Below, piece by piece: positions 17,703-29,434 of a DNA stretch of 64,000 nt (within the stretch, counting starts at the first letter, position 1; every line of letters begins with the position of its first letter). Below the pieces are notes generated by a model. That model had not been told where the DNA came from and ran no database searches. It was given only the letters and a program-made list of their open reading frames with translations. The stretch lies in assembly GCA_949825045.1 (NCBI GenBank), contig OX463807.1, positions 11,433,501 to 11,497,500 on the forward strand. Reading direction: 5' to 3'. The translations under genes and the position numbers were made by a program. This DNA is from Argyresthia goedartella. Its lineage: Eukaryota; Arthropoda; Insecta; Lepidoptera; Argyresthiidae.

Positions 17703-20021
17703 TTTACATCAGACGCGTCAGTCCACCGCTCGGGGTTCGCTGCAGCCTACTATATTGACGTGGACGAATGCGCCGACAACAATGGTGGTTGCCAGCATGA
17801 ATGCCACAACACTCTTGGAGGATACGAGTGCGCCTGTCATAGTGGGTTCACGGTGCACCCGAATAAGCACGACTGTAAGGAGGGCGGATGCAAGCATGAC
17901 GTCACGCAGCCTCATGGCACTATTGTCAGGTAAGTTTTATTGATGCAGCTTCAAATGAAAGTATACAATATGATTTACACCCCAGATATAGTTTGAAGAT
18001 GTCTACTAGCCTTGTACCAGACAGGTGTATCATACACTCAATGTTTGTCTACCCAATCTACTCTGACTCACTAATGTAATCAAAAATTATAGGTATAGAT
18101 TGATCAATAATTTGTAAATGTTTTCATTGCTCTACTTTATATTCTGTTTTAGTCCAAACTACCCTGACACGTACCCTTCAAGAAAAGACTGCGTGTGGCA
18201 ATTCTCGACTACACCTGGACACCGCATCAAGTTGATATTTAATGACTTTGAGCTGGAGCATCATCAGGTACAACTTACTTAACATACATCGAAGTCTCAA
18301 CTTCTGTAAAGTCACGTCACTTCTATTATGTACACTTCTATCTATACTTCTAACTTGCTGACGAGGTCAATCCGCATCCACTGAAAATTTTAGACAAATT
18401 GTGAAGCAGATAATACTCGCAGGCAATACCTACGAACCTGCCTACCTACTACTAAAGTTAAGTGCATACCTACAAACACAAGTGAGTTAGCAGTCACTAC
18501 CAACGATTTTCGAACCATACTCCGATGTTACATCCACAGGAGTGCGCCTACGACTATGTAAGCATTTACGATGGCGCCTCAGCCGACGAGAAGACTCTTG
18601 GTCTGTTCTGTGGCAGCAAGCTTCCACATCCGGTGGTTGCCTCCCAGAACCAGATGTACGTGGTCTTCAAGTCGGACCCCTCGGTGCAGAGGAAGGGCTT
18701 TCTGGCCACGCATTCTACTGGTGAGTTGGGATATTCATCACCACCTCAGGCCACATCGGCTGGGCATCGGATAAGCCTCCTCTATCTAGCGTCAATCTTC
18801 ACGGTCTTTGCCAAACCCAACCAGCAAGATTCCTTTGACTTGATGATATCGCACAGGCCGCGCATCGCTCTCTTTGCTACAAGTCTGTGACTGCTTTGGC
18901 CCACTGTTTGTCATCCCGGCTAGCCAAAGGTCTCGCCCACCTTCGTCTTCCATCCTGACACAAAGTTGACCAAATTGACAGGTGCGCATAACCGCACCAT
19001 ATTAGATAAGCACATACAAGACGTCTGGATTGCTAAAGATGATGCAATACTAAAAACTTAGTATTGCATGATGAGCTAGATGAAGGTTTCGTGATTTGAA
19101 CATCCACATATTTTACCTAAATTTCTATTAGGAACCTTGCTTTTGTTCACAGCCTGCGGTGGCTACCTAGCGGCATCCGAAACAGTGGAGCACCTCTACT
19201 CCCACGCTCGCTACGGAGACGACTCGTACGAGTCCCGGGCTGACTGCGACTGGAGCATTGTAGCCCCAACTGGATGGTTCGTGAGACTGACCTTCCTGAC
19301 TTTTGAGCTGGAGCCAGAAGCAAACTGCGGATACGATTATGTCCAGGTCTTTGGAGGGTTCGAAGGCAGCGCTGGGGATTACGGCACTTTTTGTGGGACT
19401 AAGGTTGGTGGTTGTATTTTGTTGCCACCTGTAATGATAATGTTCCACAACAGGTGATGATGCTGCTAATGCTGACGCTTCTTCCTCTTCTTGTTTTTCT
19501 TCTTTAGTTGGGTAGTTAATTGATTCCAATCTCTCAGAATTGTAGCTTATAGCAGTTCTCTTCTGCCTATTGTGCCAGAGTTAACGCTACTTGTCTCATC
19601 AGTACATCTGGCTGACTCTGTCTTTGAGTTTTTCATCGCACACTGAATGAGATAACGTCTACGGACTCGTTGTACAACTTGGCCTCGCACCGACACGATT
19701 GTTTCTCTTATTTTCCAGATGCCTCCCGAAATTGTGTCAACCACCGAGGCGCTGCTCGTCCGCTTCCGAACAGACGACTCCATTATGTTCAAGGGCTTCT
19801 CTGCTTCCTACCAAGCGGTCAAGCCTGAAGTGTGGAGCGAAGAGGACAGCAGCTCTAGCGCGGAGGGGGAAGGGGAGCGGGCGGGGGAGGAGGAGGAGGA
19901 CCAGGGCGAGGTGGGGCTAGTGGAGGAGCGCGCGCCGCCGCTGGTGCTGGGGCGGCGGGGCGCGGCCAGCGGGGCGGGCGGGGGTCTGCCGCGGTTCGTG
20001 CGCCGCCCGCCGCCCGCGTGA
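17703..20021 (+). CDS. tld: Tolloid-family metalloprotease, last five coding exons
   Basis: The exons are 17703-17929, 18153-18267, 18540-18720, 19153-19403 and 19719-20021, each with AG acceptor and GT donor in matching phase. They encode the end of one CUB domain ([12 protein letters not shown]), a calcium-binding EGF ([27 protein letters not shown]), a full CUB (GGCKHD...GFLATHST) and a last CUB (CGGYLAAS...GFSASYQAV). A long Ser/Glu then Gly/Arg/Pro-rich tail and TGA follow. This is the 3' half of astacin-CUB-CUB-EGF-CUB-EGF-CUB-CUB. The family is secreted and cleaves Sog/Chordin and procollagen-type substrates to shape BMP gradients. The catalytic exons lie upstream outside the visible exons. 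I cannot tell tolloid from tolkin. Confidence 0.93.
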
Positions 20022-21120
20022 CGCTGGCGTGCGCCCACTTACCCGGCACAGCGCCAGGCCAGGCATAGACGCCCGCATCGCCGCGCACATAATAATCACC
20101 GGTTTTAATCGTTTTTTGCAAGCGAAATTGTTGCCATATTTTTGTTTTAACTGAGATTGGGGGATTATTGGAGGGCCGCTACCACAAAAATAGTCAAGAT
20201 CTATCCACCGATCGCTATTATCATAACCTTTATAAATTGATTGTTGATGAAATTACGGGTTGTGGAAGTCCTCCTGGAAAAATATTTTAACTTGAGGAAT
20301 TTAGGGCAAATTAATGCATCATATTTTTATAGCAGAGCTAGTGCTAATTTATCGTTTCTAGGATTGATTACCAAAAAATTATTCAACTATCCATGGATGT
20401 TTGAGAGTAGAACTATTTCGTCGGAATAGTGACTTATAAATTTCTACGACTGAAAATATTTGTAAATATTATTAGATAACGTTATTTGTAGCGCTTATTT
20501 ACTTGGCAGACATTTGAGACTACATTTTATGATCATGTTTAAAAAAACAAATGGTTAATATTCATTAACTAAAAAAACTCGCCGTACTTAGGTAATAACG
20601 TCAAATCAAACCTACCTTAGTAATAACCACAGTAATTTAATTAATTGAATACTGTAAGATCAACTTAATATTTTTAAGCTAACTGTTGTACTGGTGTACC
20701 TAGATTTTGTTAATAAAAATATACCAAAGTGTAGTGCCATTATGTATGTAGTAAGGTTAACTTATAATTACAAATGCATTGTCTCTAATATTAAGTGATT
20801 TGTTACCTTCTGAATTAAAAGCACAATTAAATAAGTTAACATATTGATATCTTGACAATATTGTAGGAGTAAGAATACATGTAATAACTAGAATGTGTTG
20901 TATTGTATGACTTGGTAAAATCATATCAATTTCCGTATCTCCATTCTATTGGTAATGTAGGTTTATGTATGCGGCATTTAACTATTTAGTACCTAAACAT
21001 CACTACTTATTGCCCAACAATAGGTACTTATATAAACATTATATATGTAGGTTTACCCATAGGTATATAACCATAAGGATGTGCCAAAATATCCATGAGT
21101 AAAGTTCATAAATAAAGGAA
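20022..21120 (+). other. Tolloid 3' untranslated region with candidate poly-A signals
   Basis: AT-rich non-coding DNA follows the stop. AATAAA occurs at 20712-20717 and again at 21111-21116. Either could end the transcript. Nothing coding is seen up to about 21470. Confidence 0.55.
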
Positions 21121-21469
21121 GAAACCTTATATTATAATTATTGTTTAATATACGGTTATAATGAATAGGAATAAATCAGACGAAAAAACAAAGTAGATGA
21201 AAAAAATACGTAGATATGTAGGAAACATATTTTTATTAAAAGGAACTGAAATTATGATGCTGTTTCATTTTTTATGAATTGTCGATAGTCGAGATAGCTT
21301 TGTTACCCCTTTTACACTTTGTAGGTACTGTTCATGTTAAGTTTATTAGCCATTTTCTTTGAGGTATTTGATGTCGATAGATGCCAGATAGGTAAACGAC
21401 AAAATTAAGGTTGAAAATAAGTACTCTTAAACTTGGTTCCAGGATAAGTATATTAATCCACTTTTTGCT

Positions 21470-22240
21470 TGTTGTTTGCGACCAAGTAGGATCCTTTCAA
21501 ACTGCTTGTGTGTCAGAGTAGAGAGATGGGTCGGAAGTTCTTGGAATCGTCAGCGAATTTACCGGGTTTGAAAAGCGCGATGACATGGGCCTTCGGTCAA
21601 ATTTTTTGGGAAATTTTGGGTTGAATAACCTCAGGATCCATTCCACAGTCGCAGGCCTGAGATGTTTTATATGTTTGACTGCAAGGTCATCGGGTCCGCA
21701 CGCCTTCCCACTCTTCAGCATTTTGAACGCAGCTTCGTTCCGTCGTCGTGGCTAATATAGCTCAGAACATTAGTCTCCGAGTTGGGGTTTCTGAGAATGT
21801 TTGTGGCCCCTGGAAGAGGTTAAGTATTTCCATTCAGCAGTAGTTCGTGGCCAAATTGGTTTGCAAAATTACTTTCGTGTACTCTCCATGTGAGTTCTGG
21901 GTACCAGTTAGCTTTTATATAGTTCACAAGGCTTTTTTTCTGTTGCGTGTCAAGTCGATTGACTCAACTAGATCCTGCCATTTATTTCTTTGGCGTTCAC
22001 CAATGCAGTGCATTCAAAATTCCCCGAGGGAGAAAGTAATTTCTGAGAATGGGTTTTTTTCGAATATTGTTTGGTATTCCTCTAGAAGACCGGCATCGTT
22101 GCCATATAGTCCTTTAAATGTAGCACATCCCCTCAAAATGGTCTGGCAGGAGACTTCTTTGCCTATAAACATATTATAGTTATTTCTGGTGGCTTCGATG
22201 GTCCGGATTCTGTTGTATATTTTCACGGCGAACTTCTCCT
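21470..22240 (-). pseudogene. LINE C fragment (linker and start of reverse transcriptase)
   Basis: The minus-strand frames give an N-terminal RT segment (SGKACGPDDLAVKHIKHLRP) followed, after frameshifts, by FRPISLL-like sequence that stops near 21470. The upstream part (22226-22014) is a linker region (MKIYNRIRTIEATRNNYN...). Several frameshifts show an old copy. It belongs to the Jockey-type superfamily, and a closer assignment is not possible. Confidence 0.65.
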
Positions 22241-22635
22241 AGTGCTCTTTGATAAAATTAATATTTCAGAGTGCGCCGACTTCGCCACTTCGCCACTTAT
22301 CATAGAGCAGCAACCACAGGCTGCTGACGTGCTTCTTTTAATCGGCCTTAGGCTACTTGAACTCGAATATATCTTGTCTCAACTGAAAGAAATGAGGTGG
22401 TCGTAGATTGTGAATGAAAGAATGGATCACACGCAGACCAACTTTATTGCGAAGGTTGCAAGTCGGTAAACAATATTTAACAAACACAAGTATGTACAAT
22501 ATAAGAAGCGGAAAACCAGACTACATGCGCTGTAAGAGTTCGGACAATAAATAGGATCCGGCGAAAGCGAACTACGTAACCCGGGCGGGAGGCTGAGGGG
22601 CGTGCGCTCCGCGTCGCGTATGTGTTGCGACTGAC
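22241..22635. other. Spacer, nothing recognised
   Basis: A GC-rich patch (about 22550-22625) is the only feature. No frame has a recognisable product. Confidence 0.4.
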
Positions 22636-22725
22636 AGATAATGTAATTGTGGCTAAATAAATAAATAAATCTTCTCACCACATGCAAAGACGCACGAACA
22701 CCACTTACGTCAAATATTCAAGAGG

Positions 22726-23117
22726 ATGAAAGATTATGGAATACTGATAAATACCGCCAAATGCACCTTTGGAGAATCAGAAGTTACCTTTCTTGGTTAT
22801 ACAATATCCACAAGTAGGATTAAACCTCTACACAGCAAGGTTCAAGCCATAAAAGACTTCCCTACTCCCAAAATAGTGAAAGAACTGAGAAGATCTTTGG
22901 GAATGATACATTTTTACATACGTTAATTCCCCCTACAAGGCCCACTCAATGCACTGCTAGCTGGATCAGTTAAAAGTAACCACCCCATCACATTATCATA
23001 ACAAACCTTAAAATCATTTGAGAACTGCAAACAAAGTCTGTGTGTAGCAACTCTCCTAGCACACCCAGATTGCCGAGCAAAAATAAACTTGACGACGGAC
23101 GCCTCCAATACATCCAT
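22726..23117 (+). pseudogene. Gypsy RT/RNase H fragment in left arm
   Basis: The frame gives the C-terminal thumb of a Gypsy RT (KCTFGESEVTFLGYTIS, AIKDFPTPKIVKELRRSLG). After an in-frame stop it continues into the RNase H entry region (PLNALLAG, LAHPDCRAKINLTTDASN). The sequence breaks off after TDASN into unrelated DNA. The same break occurs in the other arm, so the rearrangement came before the duplication. Confidence 0.8.
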
Positions 23118-23340
23118 CGTAGTCTTGTGTCGGTCATGTACGAAGAACGAATAGGAAACGTTACTGTGTAATGAACGAAAAGAAACGTTTCCCTACGCTA
23201 ATCGGACATTCGGTCTATTAGGACTACTAGGACATCGCTCCGAGAGAGCGGGGCGGCGGGCGGGAGGCATTGAGCCATGCCGACTCGCTCTCGCACACAC
23301 AGACACGGCATTGACATCTTGACTAGAATGACAGTCCTAA

Positions 23341-23544
23341 GTAGACATGAGTAGTTCACGAATGAAGGATTCAAATGAAGTACTTCACCGATGTCACTCC
23401 TTCATTCACTAGTTCAATTCGGATTCATCTACTTCAGTACTTCACATATCTTCCTACCTTATCATTTACGTACTCACTCGATCGATAATACTGATATTTG
23501 ATATAATAAGTCCACGGACAAATTAATATACCTACTTAGATTGT
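23341..23544. mobile_element. 204-base insertion flanked by 9-base direct repeats
   Basis: CAGTCCTAA occurs at 23332-23340 and 23545-23553. The opposite arm (26260-26268) has it once, so the other arm shows the empty site. The insert has no reading frame and is rich in TTCA/TGAA words. No clear inverted ends are seen. The class of element is unresolved. Confidence 0.75.
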
Positions 23545-23576
23545 CAGTCCTAAACCTGATAAAGTATGAAGGGAAG

Positions 23577-24530
23577 TCTGTGTAATGTACAAGTAAAAAA
23601 ACCCAGTGGTAAAATCTATGCTGCACAGCAAACTGTATCAATTATCATCAACAAAAAAATATATTTCAATTTTTTCAAGGCGAATTCACCGCGATCGCGA
23701 TGCATACGGTTCTCGAAAGTTTCAATTGTAACCCTTATTCCTATAGACATTATAACAGATCTACAAAGTTATATTCCATTTCACACGTTCATTCATTGTA
23801 TCATTGAACTAAAGCATGCCGCATTCGACGCAATACATCAGTATTTCAGTAAATGAAATATAAAAACCCCATGCTACTGAGATAGTTGGATCCGAAGAGC
23901 TAGTGAACTAAATGAACTAAATGAACTAGATGAGTGATATACTTCACGGTGTACGAAAGATGCATATCAATCTTTTCTTTTCAGTGACACATTTTGCGCA
24001 TGTCTACATATTAAATGTACTCTATGCGACTGACTAAGAAAGTTGAGTGGAGGTCATTCGCTGGCAGCGGCGGCGGCGGCGAGCGAGCGGGCTCAACCGG
24101 TATCTGTCTGCGCCTGCGATCGTTAAGGGCTGAACTAAGGACAATGGCATTGAGAATTAGACAAAGAAAACGAATACCCGTCGCATCGCGTCGAAGCAGA
24201 CTGACGCATGCTCCCGCGCAGAGCCCCGCGGGGCAGCCCGAGCTCCGAGACCGAGAAAATTATAGAAAATATTACGAAACTCCTGCAATAATAACTTTAA
24301 AAATAAAATAAAACAACCAAAAATTTTCTCTTTTTTTTACCTATTTTTGCGTGTAAGTTTCATATAGGAAACTGATTTCGTCTCCGAGCGCTTGTTCATT
24401 TAGTTGAATAATAATGCATTGCGAAAAATATTTTTAAGTATTAAATATAACAGTTATCCGGTAATTTTAAAAGTCCATTCTTATCTCTAATATACCTTTT
24501 ATTACATATATTTATCCTAAATTTTTATGT
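23577..24530. other. Spacer between the inverted arms, proximal part
   Basis: It contains a short tandem AAATGAACT array (about 23900-23930) and a GC-rich GCGGCGGCGGC patch near 24066. No recognisable gene is present. Confidence 0.4.
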
Positions 24531-25860
24531 TGTCTAGCTTAGCCTAGAATTGAAGCTAAAGATGCATTTCTGGCCATATTAATTCCCTTAAGCGCAGGAT
24601 CTAGGTAAGTAAGTAGTTAGATAGATAGGGATATATTATGTATACAATTATAAGAATAGATATAAGTATTAGTTAAGAGTGGCGAATGCCACATAACTCC
24701 CCCGCGGAGACCGTTACTACGGGCGATAGTAACTTGGAGGGCGAACTTGACGGTCTTTGTCAAAGTCTTTGATATCCTTTCTTCGGGTTAGTCTTCTCCG
24801 ATGTCATTGGTGTCTTTCATGATGTATGCTGGTTTTAAGCGGTCTATTGATATTGTCACCGTTTTTCCTCTAATGCGAAGTTTAAATACCTTATCATTTC
24901 TCTCCAGTACTTCATGTGGGCGGCTGAATGCCTTTCTTAATGCATCTTCTCTTACAAATACGTGAGGGTTAGTCGCCAAATCTTTATTTTTCTGCTTACT
25001 GTGCCGTGAGGCCGGTGACGGACTAAATTTTTCGGCAAATGACCGAAAGCGGCCGGTGTATTCCGTAATGATTGCTGTCCCCTCTTTGGAAGTTTGAAAG
25101 AATTCGCCGGATAGGCGGAAGGGTTCTCTATAAACAAGTTCCGCCGAAGAATTTTTAAATCCTCTTTGTATGCGCTTCTGATTCCTAATAATACCAGCGG
25201 CAGACTTTCTGTCCGATCTTCAGTACAGTGTTGGCACATGATTGCTGATTGTAATCCTGGCCTGGGTAGCTGAGTGAATGTAGATTTTCAAATAGTTGTC
25301 TTCTCAGAGCTTTTGTTATGAAAGGTCTTGAAGTGTCTGTGCTGATGTCGCAATATACTGAAAGGTATTGGAGTGTCTGTACTGATGTCGCAATATACAT
25401 CTATGTCTGCTCCTGGGAATCTGAGCTTTTGTAGTCGGAGTGAATTGTCCTCATGACGTAGTGTTCTCAGATCCGTGTCGGACTCTTGTGCTTAGGCCAG
25501 CCAGTTGTAATCAATCGTTGACACTAGTTCTTCAACCCGCGATAACATGTCGCCCACGACATTGTCTTTTCCAGATATGTGCCTTATATAAAGTCCATGT
25601 ATCTATACTGTCTCGGCGTGCAGTTCTCTTTCCTTGTTTGAAACGAGAAACAGACCGGTTTGTGATCTGTGTAGATAACAAAGTTAGTAGCTTCCACCAT
25701 ATGTCGAAACTATTTGATAGACTCGTAGATGGCGGGTAGTTCCCGGTCATATGGGGAGTACTTTTGTTGAGATGGGCTCAGTTTTCTCGAAAAGAAAAGA
25801 AGGCTAACGGTTGCCAAGATCTTCCTTTGTTCTGTTGTAGTACTGCTCCGATGGATTAGT
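24530..25860 (-). pseudogene. Degraded Gypsy element: RNase H, integrase C-terminus, 3' LTR start
   Basis: On the minus strand, an RNase H remnant with a TDHKP-like motif and an FKQGKR stretch (25750-25530) is followed by an integrase tail (ESLPLVLLGIRSAYKEDLK near 25210). The polymerase C-terminus follows (THVFVR-like NPHVFVREDALRKAF ... SIDRLKPAYI, 24979-24788). After the stop a GGGGGAGT purine tract (near 24700) precedes TGTGGCATTCGCCAC, a plausible LTR start. Many frameshifts are present. This is the continuation of the RT fragment in the right arm, interrupted by the DNA at 25868-26480. Confidence 0.75.
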
Positions 25861-25867
25861 CTTTTAC

Positions 25868-26105
25868 CTGCTCGGTCATCAGAGAGAGCGCTCCGTACTA
25901 GTACATTTCAGTCAGTGTACTGGTACACTCTAACAGCTCTATTAGTACTATTAGGACGTTGGATCTTATGAATAAAAAATATGCCTGCTCGGTCATCACA
26001 TCAGAGATCGCTCCGTACTAGGACCTTTCAGTCAGTGTACCAGTAAGATCTAACAGCTTTATTAGTACTATTATGTATGACGTAGGATCGAACAAAAAAA
26101 TGGAG
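25868..26105. repeat. Diverged tandem duplication, about 117-base unit
   Basis: CTGCTCGGTCATCA starts both units (25868 and 25985), and they share CGCTCCGTACTAG, TTTCAGTCAGTGTAC, TAACAGCT and TTATTAGTACTATTA. The divergence is clear, so the duplication is old. Confidence 0.8.
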
Positions 26106-26237
26106 CTATTCGGTTAACCTTTCTTTTCGTGCAGAGCAGAAACTTGATGAATGTTATACTCTGATAATATTAACATATTTATACAATTATATGTGTCTGT
26201 TTGCATAGCAGAAATAAAAAGTTAAATAATATTTGAT

Positions 26238-26964
26238 TTCCCTTCATACTTAAACAGGCTTAGGACTGTCATTCTAGTCAAAATGTCAATGCCGCGTCTG
26301 TGTGTGAGAGAGCGAGTCGGCATGGCTCAATGCCTCCCGCCCGCCGCCCCGCTCTCTCGGAGCGATGTCCTAGTAGTCCTAATAGACCGAATGTCCGATT
26401 AGCGTAGGGAAACGTTTCTTTTCGTTCATTACACAGTAACGTTTCCTATTCGTTCTTCGTACATGACCGACACAAGACTACGATGGATGTATTGGAGGCG
26501 TCCGTCGTCAAGTTTATTTTTGCTCGGCAATCTGGGTGTGCTAGGAGAGTTGCTACACACAGACTTTGTTTGCAGTTCTCAAATGATTTTAAGGTTTGTT
26601 ATGATAATGTGATGGGGTGGTTACTTTTAACTGATCCAGCTAGCAGTGCGTTGAGTGGGCCTTGTAGGGGGAATTAACGTATGTAAAAATGTATCATTCC
26701 CAAAGATCTTCTCAGTTCTTTCACTATTTTGGGAGTAGGGAAGTCTTTTATGGCTTGAACCTTGCTGTGTAGAGGTTTAATCCTACTTGTGGATATTGTA
26801 TAACCAAGAAAGGTAACTTCTGATTCTCCAAAGGTGCATTTGGCGGTATTTATCAGTATTCCATAATCTTTCAACCTCTTGAATATTTTACGTAAGTGGT
26901 GTTCGTGCGTCTTTGCATATGGTGAGAAGATTTATTTATTTATTTAGCCACAATTACATTATCT
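26238..26964 (-). repeat. Right arm of the large inverted duplication
   Basis: It is the reverse complement of 22636-23340 plus 23554-23576. It carries the same Gypsy RT/RNase H fragment on the minus strand (26874-26483) and has the uninterrupted CAGTCCTAA site. It ends about 50 bases before the left target duplication of the old Gypsy element at 27011. Confidence 0.9.
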
Positions 26965-27015
26965 TTACAGGCTTAAACTAATGTGATAGTGTAGTATATC
27001 TATAATATTCGGTTA

Positions 27016-27109
27016 TGTGGGTAGTCTTGATATAATATGGTGGGTATTTATGAAAAGAGAATAAAACAGTCTTTGTCTGGAACTTGTGTTTGATTCACAT
27101 ACGTAAACA
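27016..27109 (+). repeat. 5' LTR of the old Gypsy element
   Basis: It runs from TGTGGGTAG to GTAAACA and contains an AATAAA (27060-27065). The primer-binding site is at 27110-27127, and the target duplication GGTTA lies just before it. Confidence 0.85.
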
Positions 27110-27643
27110 TGGCGCAGCCGATGGATTACTAAAAACTTAAATTTTCATTTACGTTACCGATATACGATAGTGTTTTGTCGATATTTTGTATAAATTAATG
27201 GTGTGGTAACGTAGAATAGAAACATAGCTCGAGTGTAACAAGCCGCTAGGACATTTAAAAATGGTATCCGTGTTACCTCCGCCGCAGCTATTTATTTTTA
27301 TGGATAATGTTCATAATGTAACGGCTGGAAACGTTTCAAAGGACTGGGAAAGGTGGAAAAGTTCTTTTCAAATTTATTTTGATGCGTGTGAGTTGACGAA
27401 AAATGATGCAAAGGTACAAATGAACATTCTGTTGCATGTTATTGGTGAACAGGGCCGCTAGGTGTGCAAACAACTCAATGATGCAGATTCGATCAAAGAC
27501 TTGAAAAGCTTGTTTACTAAGTTTGACTCCTTTTTCTTACTATGGAAAAACATCACCGTACAAAGGCATAGCTTTTTTACCCGCGATCAAAAAAATGGTG
27601 AATCGATAGAGCAATATTCGTTTGAACTAAGAAAATTAGCCAC

Positions 27644-27895
27644 TGTGCCGGTCGACTATGTTAGTCATATTTTCACGTAATGTTAAGATAAGTTGACGAC
27701 CGTCACAGATAAGGTATATTTATATTCATCACGCACCATGTCTTATGCACGTCATTAATAACATGTACCAACCTAGTATATAAGCTAGGATTCCCTATAA
27801 TAAATTAGTCTAGTATAGTCTCGTATTTGCGCGCATCTCAAGCCTTTTACTTTACTCCCGAAGATGTCGCTCTCCTTATAATTGCCTCTGGCAAA
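27644..27895 (+). repeat. 5' LTR of the non-autonomous element
   Basis: It begins TGTGCCGGTCGAC and ends CTCTGGCAAA. It is 252 bases long and differs from the 3' copy by four substitutions. A TATATAAG box lies near 27777. Confidence 0.9.
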
Positions 27896-29182
27896 GTGGT
27901 GACCCGACTTTTGAACATCAGCAACCTTCGGTAATAGCAGCATGGACCCAGCCGCGAAGAAAACTCCGTGTGTTGCCACCTTAGAAGTGCAAGCAAGAAG
28001 CACTTCGTCCAAGATCGCCGAGCCCCGACTTCTGCATACATATTTCAAACCACGCTGCAGAAATCCATAATCAAGACCCCACCTAAACCAAGACGACATC
28101 AAGCAAGCCATGACGGACCAGAAGCCAAAAGATTTCAACTGAAGATTTCCCGCATCGAACTCAAGATACCGCAAGAATAATGAACCGATAGTCAGCCGAC
28201 TGCTGATGTATCAAACTGGAGCTCGCACCAGCAGAAACGAACGCGTCGGCAAATTCATTCACAGCAAGCAGCTTTTTCAAGTTTAAGACATAGGAAGCCG
28301 TTCCAGCCCCCAGAAGAGTATTGAAACATCATCGATATACCTAATCCAACGAATATTGAAATCATCCAGGAAGAACATCGCACGAAGAATAATCAAATCA
28401 CTGAAGAGAGAGAGAGATATATATATTTATATATAAGCGATTGGTGTACAAGATGTGCCCTATGTTGCCAAATCCCAAGGTTTTTATTCACACAAATTTC
28501 ATCAATCGACAACTTAATATTCACTCAAGAGTGAAGAGCACGCACGTACATATGACGTACGAGATCATTGACTGCCTACAGCCAAGGTTACAGATTTAAT
28601 GCGGACGCTGATTCTGCACAATCATCCTTGTGTAGGTACGGTCGCAATTATAAACAAACAGTGATTACAACTTCAACGACGTGCGATGTAAATTGACTCA
28701 TCGATTCCTGAAAAACATGGGCGGTTGCAGCATCAGACGACTCTCCTGCGGATCTTTTCCAGTTATAGGTTAGGTTAGTTTACTAACCGCGAAGCCCCAT
28801 TTTCCTAGTGTTTTTCTGTTTTCCAGTTTTTAGTTTATTTTATGTAGTGTGCGGCCAGACGCAAGACTTGCCTGTAGGTAAATATTAAGTAATTCTTTAA
28901 ACTTATGTAGAATTCACATAACCGTAGTTCCTTTATTTTTCTAATTCGTTTAGATTAAGTTGAAGTATGCGCTATTACTATCTAGTTTTATTTAACAATG
29001 ACTTTCCTTATATATAAAAATAGATTAAGTTAAAGTATGCACAATTAAGATCTGGTTTTATGTTTATTAAAATACTACTAGTTATTATTGCAGTTGATAA
29101 GTTTGTTATGGTATCTAGCTTAGATTTTTTTCCATTGTTATAAGTACATTCATTTATTTTTTTCCCTAAAGGGGGGAGTATC

Positions 29183-29434
29183 TGTGCCGGTCGACTATGT
29201 TAGTCATATTTTCACTTAATGTTAAGATAAGTTGACGACCGTCACAGATAAGGTATATTTATATTCATCACGCACCATGTCTTATGTACGTCATTAATAA
29301 CATGTACCAACCTAGTATATAAGCTAGGATTCCCTATAATCAATTAGTCTAGTATAGTCTCGTATTTGCACGCATCTCAAGCCTTTTACTTTACTCCCGA
29401 AGATGTCGCTCTCCTTATAATTGCCTCTGGCAAA
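29183..29434 (+). repeat. 3' LTR of the non-autonomous element
   Basis: It is the same length as the 5' copy with four substitutions, preceded by a G-rich purine tract (29168-29180) and followed by the GCCAC target repeat. Confidence 0.9.

Larger units (their letters stand above)
22636..23576 (+). repeat. Left arm of a large inverted duplication
   Basis: The arm matches the reverse complement of 26238-26964 almost base for base. Sixty-six-codon stretches on both strands encode identical peptides, and only scattered substitutions are seen. The arm carries part of a Gypsy polymerase (22726-23117) and a flanking non-coding segment. It is interrupted by a 204-base insert at 23341-23544 that the other arm lacks. 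The spacer between the arms is about 2.7 kb. Confidence 0.9.
27644..29434 (+). mobile_element. Non-autonomous LTR retrotransposon without coding capacity
   Basis: The two LTRs of 252 bases (27644-27895 and 29183-29434) differ at four positions. GCCAC flanks the element on both sides (27639-27643 and 29435-29439), a 5-base target duplication. A primer-binding candidate TGGTGACCCGACTTTTG follows the left LTR, and a polypurine tract AAAGGGGGGAGTA precedes the right LTR. The 1287-base interior has no frame of note, so gag and pol were supplied by another element, as in LARD/TRIM-type elements. The TGGTGACC primer site suggests a helper different from the Gypsy host copy. Confidence 0.9.

Noticed and set aside
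18525..18890. Tolloid exon extended to 18890
   Set aside because: The frame runs past a consensus donor (ACTG|GTGAGT at 18721), and the extension loses CUB similarity, while splicing to 19153 continues it in phase.
19808..20121. Several open frames on the minus strand opposite the Tolloid C-terminus
   Set aside because: GC-rich low-complexity DNA leaves all frames open. Only the plus-strand frame continues the CUB domain.
23341..24008. One transposon bounded by GTAGACATG and CATGTCTAC
   Set aside because: The 9-base ends match, but the 9-base duplication found at 23332/23545 does not fit the right end, and the opposite arm supports the shorter 204-base insert.
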